DNA of 64,000 nucleotides from Kumtagia ephedrae (GCF_003012745.1 NZ_PXYK01000015.1:83872-147871); one strand, 5' to 3'. Shown: positions 12,568-22,713, counted from the first letter of the stretch. The notes: a model not told the origin generated them from the letters alone. Made by a program: numbers and translations.

Positions 12568-12747
12568 TCTATATTCTCTCCGCTTAGCAGGTTTTCAGGA
12601 CCCAATGAGGCGTTCCGGTGAAAACCCCTGTTCTCAAGAAATTCGCCTGACGGACCGCATCCGCGACCTGTCCGGCGGCTGTGGCGCGTATATAAGAACA
12701 GCCATTTCCGCGCGCAAGCGCCGTCCCAGCGTCAAGTCGGCGGAAAT

Positions 12748-13902
12748 ATGGGCAAAACCCGCGTCTTCCCCCATATTCAGTCGATGACCGCCACCACCAC
12801 GATCAACCCGGCCGCGCTGCGCCGCCACCGTTTCGTCAACGCCCTGCACACCGGCATCCTCGCCGGCGGCAGCCTGCTGCTGCTCGCCGTCACCGCCTGG
12901 GTGTTCGGCGGGCTGAGCGGCGTCATCTTCGCCGTCATCTTCGGCGCGGTCTCGCTGGCGGCGGTGCGCCGCATCAGCCCGCAGATGGTGCTGTCCATGT
13001 ACAAGGCGCGGCCGGTGACGGAGGCAAGCTTTCCGGCCGGCGTGCGCATCCTGAGGATGCTCGCCGAACGCGCCGAGCTGCCGGCGGTGCCGAAACTCTA
13101 CGTCATCCCCTCGCAGATGCTGAACGCCTTCGCGGTCGGGCGGCGCGACGATTCCGTCATTGCCGTCACCGACGCGCTGGCGCGGCGGCTGACCACCCGC
13201 GAGCTCGCCGGCGTGCTCGCGCACGAGGTCAGCCACATCGCCCACGAGGACATCAAGGTGATGGCGCTGGCCGACATCGTCTCGCGCTTCACCTCGGTGA
13301 TGTCGACGGTCGGCCTGTTCACGCTGCTGATCAACCTCGGCGGCCTGTTCGGCGGCGCCGGCGAGCAGGTGCCGTGGCTGGCGGTGCTGGTGCTGCTGGC
13401 GGCGCCGACCATCGGCGGCCTGCTGCAGATGGCGCTGTCGCGCACCCGCGAGTTCGACGCCGATTTCGGCGCGGCCGTGCTCACCGGCGATCCCGACGGG
13501 CTCGCCTCGGCGCTGCGGAAGCTGGAGCGGGCACGCGGCCGGCTGTGGGAAGGCATATTGCTGCCGGGCGGCCGCGTTCCCGATCCGTCGGTCCTGCGCA
13601 CCCATCCGGCGACCGAGGACCGCCTGGCGCGGCTTGCAGCGCTGAAGGCCGAGATGGGGCAGGCCGCCGGCCCCGTCGTGATAGCTCTGCCGCCGACCCC
13701 GCCGCAGCCGATGCCGACGCCGCGCCGGTCGATAATCCCGTCGATCCGCGAACGACGCGGACTGCGGCCGCGCAGCCCGCTCTACGGCACGTTCTTCGCT
13801 CCGCTCGCCGATCTCGACGACCAGCCGGGTTGCGAGACGTCGCTCAATGCGCCGGACGGGATCCCGCGCATCCGGCTGACGCGCGGCGGGGTGTGGTGGT
13901 GA
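12748..13902 (+). CDS. M48 family zinc metalloprotease, membrane-bound
   Basis: An HtpX/Ste24-like peptidase of 384 residues. Two hydrophobic segments lie at about residues 35-75. HEVSH (about 159-163) is the zinc-binding HExxH helix and EFDAD (Glu about 235) supplies the third ligand. The C-terminal part is Pro/Arg-rich. HtpX proteases degrade damaged membrane proteins, and its placement divergent from dnaK suits a stress role. The start is uncertain: the ATG at 12748 has GGCGGA close upstream, but ATG 12784 is also possible. The convergent downstream gene is unrelated. Confidence 0.85.
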   Translation: MGKTRVFPHIQSMTATTTINPAALRRHRFVNALHTGILAGGSLLLLAVTAWVFGGLSGVIFAVIFGAVSLAAVRRISPQMVLSMYKARPVTEASFPAGVRILRMLAERAELPAVPKLYVIPSQMLNAFAVGRRDDSVIAVTDALARRLTTRELAGVLAHEVSHIAHEDIKVMALADIVSRFTSVMSTVGLFTLLINLGGLFGGAGEQVPWLAVLVLLAAPTIGGLLQMALSRTREFDADFGAAVLTGDPDGLASALRKLERARGRLWEGILLPGGRVPDPSVLRTHPATEDRLARLAALKAEMGQAAGPVVIALPPTPPQPMPTPRRSIIPSIRERRGLRPRSPLYGTFFAPLADLDDQPGCETSLNAPDGIPRIRLTRGGVWW

Positions 13903-13925
13903 ACGGCCGGAACCGGTGAGAACGC

Positions 13926-14918
13926 TCAGACCGGCTCCCAGCCGTCCTTTTCAGAGGCGCGGAAGATGGCGTCGATGACCTTCTGGTTCTTGACCGACTC
14001 CTCCAGCGTGAACACCGGATCGTCGCCGCCCAGCGCGGCGCGGGCAAAGGTCTCGACCTCCAGCCGGTATTGCCGCGTCGCCGGGAAGCGGAACACGGTC
14101 GCCTCGGTGTGGGTCTGGTTGTGCAGCTCGATGCGGTGGTGGTCGTAGTCGCCGGCGTTGAACGGCGCATGCACCTCGATGAACCCCTTTTCGCCGTGGA
14201 AGACCATGAACTGGCGCAATGCCATCTGCGTCGAGCAGTAGAAGGTGAGGTGGAAATCGCCGAAATCGGCCTTGGTGCTGGAATAGGTGTCGGTGCCGAA
14301 CTTTTGGTCGCGCTCGACCGTCGACTGGATGCGCAGCGGCTCCTGGCCGGTGACGAAACGGGTCGACACCGTCGGGTAGACGCCGATGTCCGGCAGCGCG
14401 CCGCCGCCGAGCTCGGGGATGTTGCGCATGTTGGTGGCGTCTACGTTGTAATAAGAGAAGGCGCCCTGCACGTGGCGCAGCCGGCCGATGGTGCCGTCCT
14501 GCACCAGCTCTCGCACCTTCTTCCACTGCGGGTGGTAGACCACCATGAAGGCCTCGCAGACCAGCACCTTGTTGCGGTCGCGGGCGGCGATCACCTCGGC
14601 GATGTCCTTCGCGTCAAGCGCCAGCGGCTTCTCGACCAGCACATGCTTGCCGGCGTCGGCCGCCTTCACCGCCCATTCGACATGCTGCGAGGTCGGCAGC
14701 GGGATGTAGACGCCGTCGATCGTGTCGGAGGCGAGCATCTCCTCGTAGGAGCCGAAGGCATGCGGCGCACCGAAGCGGTCGGCGAGCGCGCGGGCCTTGG
14801 CCGCGTCGCGGCTCGCCACCGCCATCAGCACGCCGTTCTCGGCGTCCTGGATGGCGGGCAGCAACTGCTCGCGCCCGATCTTGGCAGTCGACAGGACACC
14901 CCAGCGGAACATTCTCAT
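13926..14918 (-). CDS. Gfo/Idh/MocA family oxidoreductase
   Basis: A NAD(P)-dependent sugar or inositol dehydrogenase-like protein of 330 residues. The N-terminal Rossmann fold starts with [18 protein letters not shown], and VEKPLAL around residue 95 carries the conserved EKP lysine involved in catalysis and cofactor binding. The C-terminal domain contains the DIGVYP segment common in the family. The substrate cannot be deduced. The neighbouring ribokinase on the same strand, about 200 bases upstream, hints loosely at carbohydrate metabolism, but the spacing argues against a tight operon. Confidence 0.85.
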   Translation of the reverse strand: MRMFRWGVLSTAKIGREQLLPAIQDAENGVLMAVASRDAAKARALADRFGAPHAFGSYEEMLASDTIDGVYIPLPTSQHVEWAVKAADAGKHVLVEKPLALDAKDIAEVIAARDRNKVLVCEAFMVVYHPQWKKVRELVQDGTIGRLRHVQGAFSYYNVDATNMRNIPELGGGALPDIGVYPTVSTRFVTGQEPLRIQSTVERDQKFGTDTYSSTKADFGDFHLTFYCSTQMALRQFMVFHGEKGFIEVHAPFNAGDYDHHRIELHNQTHTEATVFRFPATRQYRLEVETFARAALGGDDPVFTLEESVKNQKVIDAIFRASEKDGWEPV

Positions 14919-15124
14919 CCTCCCGTTCGTTCGCGGCGGTTATGCGCCGACCGTCGTGTTGCCTACTATGAAAGGCTGGGCAAGTCGATGACGTCCGAAG
15001 CCGCGCCATCGCTGCGTGTGGGCGACGCTTCCTGCCTCGCGCCGGCGAGATCAGCGTCCGGGTGCCCTACGGCGATCGGGCAGCGCCGTCGCTGGCTCCT
15101 AACCGCCTGCCGACGCGTCTCCCG

Positions 15125-16027
15125 TCAGGCCGCGCGCAGGGCCGCGTCGACGTCGCCGCGCAGCGGGATGGCCGGCTGTGCGCCCGGCTGGAGGCAGGCC
15201 AGCGAACCGGCTGCAGCGGCCCGCGCCAGCGCCTGGTCGAGCGCCAGCCCTTCGCCGAGCCCGGCCGCGAGATAGCCGCAGAACGTGTCGCCAGCGCCGA
15301 CCGTATCCACCGGCGTCACCGGCAGGGCCGCCACCCGCAGCAGCCGGCCTTCGCCGACGGCGGCAACGCCGTCGGCGCCGAGCGTGACCACGATAGTGCG
15401 GCCGGTCTGCTCCGCGAAGCCGCGCATGCGATCCTCGCGGCTGTCGCCGGCCAGCGCGAGCGCCTCGGCATAAAGGTCGAACTCGGTCTCGTTGGCGACG
15501 ACGAAGTCCGCCCTGGCGAGCAGGCCCGCCGCCTCGGGCCGGAACGGCGCGGTGTTGAGGATGGAGACGGCGCCGGCGGCGCGTGCAGCGTCGAGCGCCG
15601 CCTCCACGGTGTCGAGCGGGATCTCGTGCTGGAGCAGCACGATCTCGCCCCTGCTCAGCTTTGCCGCGGCCACGTCGCCGGAAGTCACCGTGCCGTTGGC
15701 ACCGGGCACCACGACGATGACGTTCTCGCCCTTGCCGTCGACAAAGATCAGCGCGACGCCGGTCGCGGCATGCGTTGCGCGCACGGCCGACAGATCGACC
15801 TTGCCGTCGGAAAGCAGGGCGAGCGCCTCGGCGGCGAAGGCGTCCTTGCCGACCGCGCCGATCATGCGGGTGTCGCCGCCGGCCCTGGCCGCCGCCAGCG
15901 CCTGGTTGGCCCCCTTGCCGCCCGGCGCGGTGCGGAAAACCGAACCCGGCACCGTCTCGCCCGGCGCGGGCAGGCGCTCGACGTCGGCAACGAGATCGAG
16001 GTTTATCGAACCTATGACTGTGATCAA
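15125..16027 (-). CDS. rbsK: Ribokinase
   Basis: A PfkB-family carbohydrate kinase of 300 residues that phosphorylates ribose at O5 with ATP. It begins [37 protein letters not shown] (about residues 38-54) is the sugar-binding PfkB signature, and [18 protein letters not shown] near residue 245 contains the catalytic Asp and the anion hole. The length matches RbsK. No ribose transporter or RbsD is nearby. Other PfkB sugars cannot be fully excluded. Confidence 0.88.
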   Translation of the reverse strand: MITVIGSINLDLVADVERLPAPGETVPGSVFRTAPGGKGANQALAAARAGGDTRMIGAVGKDAFAAEALALLSDGKVDLSAVRATHAATGVALIFVDGKGENVIVVVPGANGTVTSGDVAAAKLSRGEIVLLQHEIPLDTVEAALDAARAAGAVSILNTAPFRPEAAGLLARADFVVANETEFDLYAEALALAGDSREDRMRGFAEQTGRTIVVTLGADGVAAVGEGRLLRVAALPVTPVDTVGAGDTFCGYLAAGLGEGLALDQALARAAAAGSLACLQPGAQPAIPLRGDVDAALRAA

Positions 16028-16243
16028 GGGACGCCTCCAAGCGAATTTGGCGGACCCTTAGCGAGTTTGCCCGAAGATTGGAACATGGGACCGGGCGGAA
16101 GCGGATATTGCCTCGACATCCTGCACGGGGCCTACGTTTCGAGGCTGCAAGCGGGCCGTCCCGTCCGCCGCCAGGATTCGCTTGGCCGGCACCGCCGGCC
16201 TGCCTTCGTGTCCGCCTCCGCCAGGCGCGGAAGACATGCACGA

Positions 16244-16259
16244 ATAAAGATTTCTTTAT
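16244..16259. promoter_or_regulatory. Perfect palindromic operator upstream of ahcY
   Basis: ATAAAGATTTCTTTAT reads as ATAAAGA, a two-base spacer and its exact complement TCTTTAT. It lies 92 bases before the ahcY start in otherwise GC-rich DNA. SahR, an ArsR-family repressor that senses S-adenosylhomocysteine, controls ahcY and other methionine-cycle genes in many Proteobacteria through short AT-rich palindromes, so this is the obvious candidate (inference). A GC-rich hairpin at 16299-16319 (GCCCGA/TCGGGC) follows in the probable leader. Confidence 0.6.
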
Positions 16260-16350
16260 GTCTCCATTGCCGCCCTCCGGCGTTTCTGCTAGTCAGTCGC
16301 CCGATCCGGCCCGTCGGGCACCTGCCCGGGCCTCAACTTGGAGCACTGCC

Positions 16351-17748
16351 ATGGCGGATAAGGACTACAAGGTCGCCGACCTTGCTCTCGCGGACTGGGG
16401 CCGCAAGGAAATCGACATCGCCGAGACCGAGATGCCGGGCCTGATGGCCTGCCGCGAAGAGTTCGGCACCGCGAAGCCGCTCAAGGGCGCCCGCATCACC
16501 GGCTCGCTGCACATGACCATCCAGACGGCGGTGCTGATCGAGACGCTGAAGGCGCTCGGCGCCGAGATCCGCTGGGCGTCGTGCAACATCTTCTCGACCC
16601 AGGACCACGCCGCCGCGGCGATCGCCGCCAGCGGCATCCCGGTCTACGCCGTCAAGGGCGAGTCGCTGGATGACTATTGGGTGTACACCGACAAGATCTT
16701 CCAGTGGGCCGATGGCGGCCTGTCGAACATGATCCTCGACGACGGCGGCGACGCCACCATGTACATCCTGCTCGGCGCCCGCGCCGAGGCCGGCGAGGAC
16801 GTCCTGTCGAAGCCGGGCAGCGAGGAAGAGGAGATCCTCTTCGCCCAGATCAAGAAGCGGCTGGCCGCCAGCCCGGGCTTCTTCACCAAGCAGCGCGACG
16901 CCATCCGCGGCGTCACCGAGGAGACCACCACCGGCGTCAACCGCCTCTACCAGCTGCAGAAGAAGGGCCTGCTGCCCTTCCCGGCGATCAACGTCAACGA
17001 CTCGGTCACCAAGTCGAAGTTCGACAACAAATACGGCTGCAAGGAATCGCTGGTCGACGGCATCCGCCGCGGCACCGACGTGATGATGGCCGGCAAGGTC
17101 GCGGTCGTCTGCGGCTACGGCGACGTCGGAAAGGGCTCGGCCGCCTCGCTCAGCGGCGCCGGCGCCCGCGTCAAGGTGACCGAGGTGGATCCGATCTGCG
17201 CGCTGCAGGCGGCGATGGACGGTTTCGAGGTCGTCACCCTCGAGGACGCCGCCCCGACCGCCGACATCGTCATCACCACCACCGGCAACAAGGACGTGGT
17301 GACGCTCGACCACATGCGCCTGCTCAAGGACATGGCGATCGTCGGCAACATCGGCCACTTCGACAACGAGATCCAGGTTGCGGCGCTGAAGAACCTGAAA
17401 TGGACCAACGTCAAGCCGCAGGTCGACATGATCACCTTCCCGGACGGCAAGCGGATGATCCTGCTGTCGGAGGGCCGGCTGCTCAATCTCGGCAACGCCA
17501 CCGGCCATCCGAGCTTCGTCATGTCGGCGTCCTTCACCAACCAGGTGCTGGCGCAGATGGAGCTGTGGACCAAGCCCGGCCAGTACGAGAACAAGGTCTA
17601 CGTGCTGCCGAAGCATCTCGACGAGAAGGTCGCCCGCCTGCACCTCGACAAGCTCGGCGCCCGGCTGACCGAGCTCAGCTCCGAGCAGGCCTCCTATATC
17701 GGCGTGACGCCGCAGGGACCGTTCAAGCCGGAACACTACAGGTATTGA
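16351..17748 (+). CDS. ahcY: Adenosylhomocysteinase
   Basis: It hydrolyses S-adenosylhomocysteine to adenosine and homocysteine, removing the inhibitory by-product of SAM-dependent methylation. The 465-residue protein begins [20 protein letters not shown], the usual rhizobial N-terminus. It has the NAD-binding [10 protein letters not shown] and ends KPEHYRY, the conserved C-terminal Lys/Tyr that contacts NAD of the neighbouring subunit. The ATG at 16351 is chosen over an in-frame upstream start because of this N-terminus. It is preceded by a palindromic operator and followed by a strong terminator. Confidence 0.98.
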   Translation: MADKDYKVADLALADWGRKEIDIAETEMPGLMACREEFGTAKPLKGARITGSLHMTIQTAVLIETLKALGAEIRWASCNIFSTQDHAAAAIAASGIPVYAVKGESLDDYWVYTDKIFQWADGGLSNMILDDGGDATMYILLGARAEAGEDVLSKPGSEEEEILFAQIKKRLAASPGFFTKQRDAIRGVTEETTTGVNRLYQLQKKGLLPFPAINVNDSVTKSKFDNKYGCKESLVDGIRRGTDVMMAGKVAVVCGYGDVGKGSAASLSGAGARVKVTEVDPICALQAAMDGFEVVTLEDAAPTADIVITTTGNKDVVTLDHMRLLKDMAIVGNIGHFDNEIQVAALKNLKWTNVKPQVDMITFPDGKRMILLSEGRLLNLGNATGHPSFVMSASFTNQVLAQMELWTKPGQYENKVYVLPKHLDEKVARLHLDKLGARLTELSSEQASYIGVTPQGPFKPEHYRY

Positions 17749-17779
17749 TCCCTTAACCATACAACACAATATATTGTGG

Positions 17780-17813
17780 CCGGGCGATTGACTTTTCGCC
17801 CGGCTTTGTTTTG
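17780..17813 (+). terminator. Rho-independent terminator of ahcY
   Basis: GCCGGGCGA and TCGCCCGGC pair perfectly over nine bases around an eight-base loop, followed by TTTGTTTT. It sits 32 bases after the ahcY stop, separating it from divL. Confidence 0.9.
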
Positions 17814-17936
17814 CGCGGCAAACTTCTTCACGTCGATTCGCCGACCCTGTATGTTGACTGTGATTCGCGACGCTTACGGCCATCCGGTCGTCGGACCGGG
17901 GGCGGTCTTGCAGACAGGCGCGGAGAGGAACAGGAC

Positions 17937-20477
17937 ATGCCGGGGGAAGGCCCGCGACACGCGGGACAGGCCGGAACGGGCCGGCGCACCGATTCGAGGA
18001 TGGAGGGTGGCGGGCTTCGCGCCGTGCTCATCCGCGCGCTGAAGGCGACCGTCGGCGGCGCCGCCCTTTCGGTGGGCCTGCCGTTCCTGCCGGCGCTGGC
18101 CCAGGCGAAAGCGATCTCGCTCACCGTCAACACGGTCGAGGTCATCCAGATCGCGGTCGTCACCGGCGTGATGGGTGCCGCGCTGATCTCGGCCATCGCG
18201 CTGATCCGCGAGCGGACCCGCACCGCCGCGGAGAATGTCGAGCTGCGCGCCCGGGTCGCCGACCTCAACGCTTCCCTCCACCGCTCCGACGCGCTGCTCA
18301 ACCTGCGCGACCAGCGCCTCGTCGTATGGGCGAGCGATCGCCAGAAGGCGGAATTGCTGGGCGCGTTGCCGACCGATACCGGCGCCCCGGACGAGCGGGC
18401 CGCCTTCCTCGCCTTCGGCCGCTGGCTGATGCCGCGCTCGGCCGCCGCGCTCGACCATGCGGTCCTGGCGCTGCGCGAGAAGGCCGTCGCCTTCGACCTG
18501 ACGGTCGAGACCAATACCGGCGTGCCGCTCGAGGTGCAGGGCCGCAAGACCGCCTCGCATGTGATCGTGCGTTTCACCAGCCTGTCGGAGAACCTGCGCG
18601 TGCAGGCGCGGCTGAAGCTGGAGAACCAGCGGCTCGCCGCCGACTACGACACCATGCTCGGGCTGATCGACGCGCTGAAGATGCCGTTCTGGCTGCGCGC
18701 CGCCGACGGCCGGCTGAAATGGGTCAACCGCGCCTATGCCGAGGCGGTCGAGGCCGTCGACGGCGGCGAGGCGGTGCGCGACAACAAGGAATTCCTCGGT
18801 ACGATCGCGCGTGAATCGATCGCCGCGCATCATCGGCAGAGCCGCGTCTTCGACCAGACCGTCTCGACCGTGGTGGCCGGCGACCGCCGCATCTTCGCCG
18901 TGACCGATTTCTCCGGCAGCGAAGGCGCCGCCGGCCTCGCCACCGACATCAGCGCCGCTTCGACCATCCGCGAGGAGTTCGAGCGCGCGGTGCGCAGCCA
19001 CGCCGACACGCTCGACCAGCTCACCACCGCGGTGGCCATTTTCGACGCCAAGGAGAAGCTGCGCTTCTTCAACCAGGCGTTCCAGAAGCTGTGGGGACTG
19101 GAGCCGAGCTTTCTCGAAAGCGCGCCCGACAACGCGCTGCTGCTCGACCGGCTGCGCAGCGACGGCAAGATCGCCGAGCAGCCGGAATGGCGGCGCTGGA
19201 AGGAGAACCTGCTCGAGGCCTATCGCGCCGTCCAGTCGCAGGAGCACTGGTGGCATCTGCCGGACGGGCGCACGGTGCGCGTCGTCGCCAATCCGCAGTC
19301 GAACGGCGGCGTCACCTGGATCTTCGAGAACCTGACCGAGCGGATGAACCTCGAGAGCCGCTACAACACGGCAGTCCGGGTGCAGGGCGAAACCCTCGAC
19401 AACCTCGCCGAGGGCGTGGCGGTGTTCGGCCCGGACGGCCGCATCCGGCTCGCCAACCCGGCCTTCACAGCGCTGTGGAAGCTGCCGGCCGACGTCGTCG
19501 CCCAGTCGATGCACATCTCCGCCATCCAGGCATGGTGCGACGCCTTCGCCAACGACAATCCGTGGCGCGACTTCGTCGCGGCGGTCACCGGTTTCGACGA
19601 CGAGCGGCGCGACCGTAACGGCCAGGCGGAGCTGAAGAGCGGCGTGGTGCTGCGTTACGCCGTGATCCACCTGCCCAACGGCCAGGTTATGATGACCTTC
19701 GTCGACGTCACCGACAGCGTCAATGTCGAGCGCGCGCTGATCGACAAGAACGAGGCGTTGCAGAAGGCCGACCAGCTCAAGAACGACTTCGTCCAGCACG
19801 TGTCATACGAGCTGCGCTCGCCGCTGACCAACATCATCGGCTTCACCGAGCTCCTGTCGCTGCCGGCCACCGGACCGCTGTCGCCGCGGCAGCGCGAATA
19901 TGTCGAGCATATCGGCTCGTCCTCGGCGGTCCTACTGACGGTCGTCAACGACATCCTGGACCTGGCCACCGTCGATGCCGGCATCATGGAGCTTGAGATA
20001 TCCGAGGTGAGGATCGGCCAGACGGTCGCGGCGGCCGCGGCGCTGGTCAGCGACCGGCTGGAAGAGCATTCGATCAAGCTGGCGATCGACACCGCGGAGG
20101 CGCCGAAAACCTTCCATGGCGACGAGATACGCATCCGCCAGGTTCTCTACAATCTGCTCAGCAATGCGGTGAACTACGCGCCGGCGGCCAGCACGATCAC
20201 GCTCGCCTGCCGGACCACGGCGCAGGGCGTCGAGTTCTCCGTCCACGACGACGGTCCGGGCATGGCACCGGAGGTGCTCGACACCGTATTCCGCCGCTTC
20301 GAATCGCGCGTCAATGGCGGTCGCCGCCGCGGAGCGGGGCTCGGCTTGTCCGTGGTCAAGAGCTTCGTCGAGCTCCACGGCGGCACGGTTCGCATCGACA
20401 CCGGCCCCGGCGCCGGAACGACGGTGACCTGCCTGTTCCCGCTGGTGCCGTCGCGCGTGCGCGCCGCGGCGGAGTGA
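17937..20477 (+). CDS. divL: DivL-type cell-cycle pseudokinase with Tyr in place of the H-box His
   Basis: A membrane-anchored PAS/histidine-kinase protein of 846 residues. One hydrophobic segment lies at about residues 65-87, followed by a coiled-coil-like stretch and several PAS domains. The dimerisation box reads QHVSYELRSPLTN, with Tyr at about residue 624 where active kinases have His. NLLSNAVNYA (N box), DDGPGM and RGAGLGLSVVKSF (ATP-lid region) are intact. This Tyr substitution is the signature of DivL, which in Caulobacter controls CckA and the CtrA pathway according to DivK phosphorylation. The ATG at 17937 follows GGAGAGG. The order ahcY-divL-tsaE is also the Sinorhizobium order. 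Confidence 0.9.
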   Translation: MPGEGPRHAGQAGTGRRTDSRMEGGGLRAVLIRALKATVGGAALSVGLPFLPALAQAKAISLTVNTVEVIQIAVVTGVMGAALISAIALIRERTRTAAENVELRARVADLNASLHRSDALLNLRDQRLVVWASDRQKAELLGALPTDTGAPDERAAFLAFGRWLMPRSAAALDHAVLALREKAVAFDLTVETNTGVPLEVQGRKTASHVIVRFTSLSENLRVQARLKLENQRLAADYDTMLGLIDALKMPFWLRAADGRLKWVNRAYAEAVEAVDGGEAVRDNKEFLGTIARESIAAHHRQSRVFDQTVSTVVAGDRRIFAVTDFSGSEGAAGLATDISAASTIREEFERAVRSHADTLDQLTTAVAIFDAKEKLRFFNQAFQKLWGLEPSFLESAPDNALLLDRLRSDGKIAEQPEWRRWKENLLEAYRAVQSQEHWWHLPDGRTVRVVANPQSNGGVTWIFENLTERMNLESRYNTAVRVQGETLDNLAEGVAVFGPDGRIRLANPAFTALWKLPADVVAQSMHISAIQAWCDAFANDNPWRDFVAAVTGFDDERRDRNGQAELKSGVVLRYAVIHLPNGQVMMTFVDVTDSVNVERALIDKNEALQKADQLKNDFVQHVSYELRSPLTNIIGFTELLSLPATGPLSPRQREYVEHIGSSSAVLLTVVNDILDLATVDAGIMELEISEVRIGQTVAAAAALVSDRLEEHSIKLAIDTAEAPKTFHGDEIRIRQVLYNLLSNAVNYAPAASTITLACRTTAQGVEFSVHDDGPGMAPEVLDTVFRRFESRVNGGRRRGAGLGLSVVKSFVELHGGTVRIDTGPGAGTTVTCLFPLVPSRVRAAAE

Positions 20478-20488
20478 TATAAGGCTGC

Positions 20489-21985
20489 ATGACCCTCGAA
20501 CGTTTCCTGCCCGACGAAGCGGCGACGGCGCGGCTCGGCCAGGACCTGGCCCTGGCGCTGAAGCCTGGCGATGCGCTGGCCCTCTCCGGCGACCTCGGTG
20601 CCGGCAAGACCACATTGGCGCGCGCGCTGGTGCGCGCCAATGCCGGCGACGCCGAGCTCGAAGTGCCGAGCCCGACCTTCACGCTGGTGCAGAGCTATGA
20701 CGGCCGGGTGGCGGTGAGCCATTTCGACCTCTACCGGCTGGGTGGCCCGTCGGAACTGGACGAACTCGGCTTCGACGAGGCGCTGAGCGAGGGCGCCGTC
20801 GTCGTCGAGTGGCCGGAGCAGGCCGGCGGCCGCCTGCCCGGCGGGACCGTCACGGTCGCGCTTCTGAACGAGGGCGAGGGCCGCCGCGCCATCGTCTCCG
20901 GCAGCGGACCTGCCTTCGACCGCGTGGCGCGCTCGCTGGCGATCCGCGATTTCCTGGACAGGGCCGAAGCGGAGGCTGCCGACCGCATTCCGTTTCCAGG
21001 CGACGCCTCGGCACGCGCCTACGAGACCATCCGGTCCGCCGGCGGCCCGGACCGCATCCTGATGAATTCGCCGCGCCTCGCGCTTGGACCGCCGGTCAAG
21101 GACGGCAAGCCCTATGCCGTGATCGCCCACACGGCACAGTCCGTGGCGGCCTTCGTCGCCATCGGCAAGGCCCTGCGCGAACGCGGCATCGCGGCGCCGG
21201 AGGTGCTCGCCTCCGACCTCGATCAAGGTTTTCTGCTGCTCGAGCATCTCGGCACCGGCAGTTTCCTCGATGCCGAGGGGCGGCCGGTTGCCGGGCGCTA
21301 TGCGGCGGCGGCCGAACTGCTCGCGGCCCTGCACGAAAAACCCTGGCCGACGCGGCTGCGGGCGGCGCCCGGCGTGTTCCACGACATGCCGCCCTTCGAT
21401 CGTGGCGCCCTGGCGATCGAGACGGAGTTGCTGCTCGACTGGTATGTGCCGTGGAAGACGGGCCGGCCGGCCGACGCCGACTTGCGCCGGCAATTCGCAC
21501 GGGCCTGGAACGTCGTGTTCGAGCATCTCGACAAGGCGGAGGCCGGCCTTGTGCTGCGCGACGTCCAGGCGCCCAATTTCGTTTGGCGCGATGACCGCTC
21601 GGGGCGCGATCGCATCGGCGTCCTCGATTTCCAGGACGCGCTGATCGGCCCGCTCGCCTATGACGTCGCTTCGCTCGGCATGGACGCCCGCGTCACCATC
21701 CCCGAGGACATCGAGCAGGCGACGGTGGCCGCCTACGTGGCGGCGCGCCATGCCGCGGGCGGCTTCGACGAGGCGGCTTTTCGCGAGGCCTATGCGATCT
21801 GCGCGGCGCAGCGGAACACGAAAATCCTCGGCATCTTCGTGCGGCTGAAGGAACGCGACGGCAAGCCCGGGTATCTGAAGCACCTGCCGCGCATCCGCGC
21901 CTATGTCAGGCGAGCGCTTGCGCATCCGGCGCTGGCGCCGGTGGCGGCGCTGTACGACGCGCACGGCCTGCTGGCGGAGGACTGA
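20489..21985 (+). CDS. tsaE: TsaE-AmgK fusion: t6A ATPase joined to a MurNAc kinase-like domain
   Basis: A two-domain protein of 498 residues. Residues 1 to about 150 are TsaE, the ATPase of the t6A37 tRNA-modification machinery, with Walker A GDLGAGKTTLARAL, SPTFTLVQSYD and HFDLYRL. Residues from about 165 on are an aminoglycoside-phosphotransferase-fold kinase with LRDVQAPNFVW (catalytic loop) and VLDFQDALIGPLAYD (metal-binding Asp). The kinase domain followed by murU matches AmgK, which phosphorylates the anomeric OH of N-acetylmuramate in cell-wall recycling. It starts 11 bases after divL and overlaps murU by one base (TGATG). TsaB is encoded elsewhere in the window. Confidence 0.88.
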   Translation: MTLERFLPDEAATARLGQDLALALKPGDALALSGDLGAGKTTLARALVRANAGDAELEVPSPTFTLVQSYDGRVAVSHFDLYRLGGPSELDELGFDEALSEGAVVVEWPEQAGGRLPGGTVTVALLNEGEGRRAIVSGSGPAFDRVARSLAIRDFLDRAEAEAADRIPFPGDASARAYETIRSAGGPDRILMNSPRLALGPPVKDGKPYAVIAHTAQSVAAFVAIGKALRERGIAAPEVLASDLDQGFLLLEHLGTGSFLDAEGRPVAGRYAAAAELLAALHEKPWPTRLRAAPGVFHDMPPFDRGALAIETELLLDWYVPWKTGRPADADLRRQFARAWNVVFEHLDKAEAGLVLRDVQAPNFVWRDDRSGRDRIGVLDFQDALIGPLAYDVASLGMDARVTIPEDIEQATVAAYVAARHAAGGFDEAAFREAYAICAAQRNTKILGIFVRLKERDGKPGYLKHLPRIRAYVRRALAHPALAPVAALYDAHGLLAED

Positions 21986-22713
21986 TGAGCGGCGCCCCGA
22001 AAACGGCGATGGTGCTGGCGGCCGGGCTCGGCGTGCGCATGCGGCCGATCACCGACACGCTGCCGAAGCCCCTGGTGAAAGTGGCCGGCAAAGCGCTGCT
22101 CGACTGGGGCCTGGACAGCCTTGCGGCCGCCAGCGTCGAGAAGGCCGTGGTCAACGTCCACTACCTGCCCGACCAGATCGTCGCCCACGTCGCCGCGCGG
22201 CCGGTGCCGGAGATCGTGATCTCCGACGAGCGCGAGGGGCTGCTGGATTCGGCCGGCGGCATAGTCAAGGCGCTGCCGGCACTCGGCGGCGAGCCGTTCT
22301 TCGTGCTCAATGCCGACACCTTCTGGATCGACGGCCCGGAGCCCAACCTGCGGCGGCTCGCGGCGCAATGGGATTCCGAGCGGATGGACATACTGCTGCT
22401 GCTCTCGGCGCTGGAGAACGCGACCGGCCATAGCGGCGGCACCGACTTCCTGCTCGCCGCGGACGGCAGGCTGGCGCGCGCCGCCGGCGCTCCGTCCGGC
22501 CTGATCTACGCCGGCGCCGGCATCCTGCACCCGCGCATCTTCGCCGGCGTGCCGGTCGCCAAGACGTCGCTCAACCGCTATTTCGACCAGGCCATCGCCG
22601 CCGGCCGGCTGTTCGGCATGCCGCTTTCCGGCAGCTGGATCACGGTCGGCACACCGGACGCGATCCAACCCGCCGAGGCGGCGGTCGCCCGCGCCCTCGG
22701 ACGCAGCGAATAG
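21985..22713 (+). CDS. murU: N-acetylmuramate 1-phosphate uridylyltransferase-like nucleotidyltransferase
   Basis: A nucleotidyltransferase of 242 residues starting KTAMVLAAGLGVRMRPIT, with LPKPLVKVAGKALLDW and the metal-binding LNADTFW. In Pseudomonas MurU makes UDP-MurNAc from the AmgK product, bypassing de novo synthesis (including MurA, the fosfomycin target). Direct overlap with the AmgK-like kinase domain supports that role here (inference). In other rhizobia addB usually comes next; here a secreted DUF1236-like protein follows instead. The ATG overlaps the tsaE stop by one base. Confidence 0.85.
   Translation: MSGAPKTAMVLAAGLGVRMRPITDTLPKPLVKVAGKALLDWGLDSLAAASVEKAVVNVHYLPDQIVAHVAARPVPEIVISDEREGLLDSAGGIVKALPALGGEPFFVLNADTFWIDGPEPNLRRLAAQWDSERMDILLLLSALENATGHSGGTDFLLAADGRLARAAGAPSGLIYAGAGILHPRIFAGVPVAKTSLNRYFDQAIAAGRLFGMPLSGSWITVGTPDAIQPAEAAVARALGRSE

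Noticed and set aside
12568..12700. A heat-shock (RpoH) promoter before dnaK, based on CTTGAG and a CCTCAT-like box.
   Set aside because: The spacing is about 22 bases, too long for the consensus, and the -10 box is poor.
16260..16350. An SAH or SAM riboswitch in the ahcY leader.
   Set aside because: Only a short GC hairpin is present; the conserved core elements of known SAH or SAM riboswitch classes are not visible.
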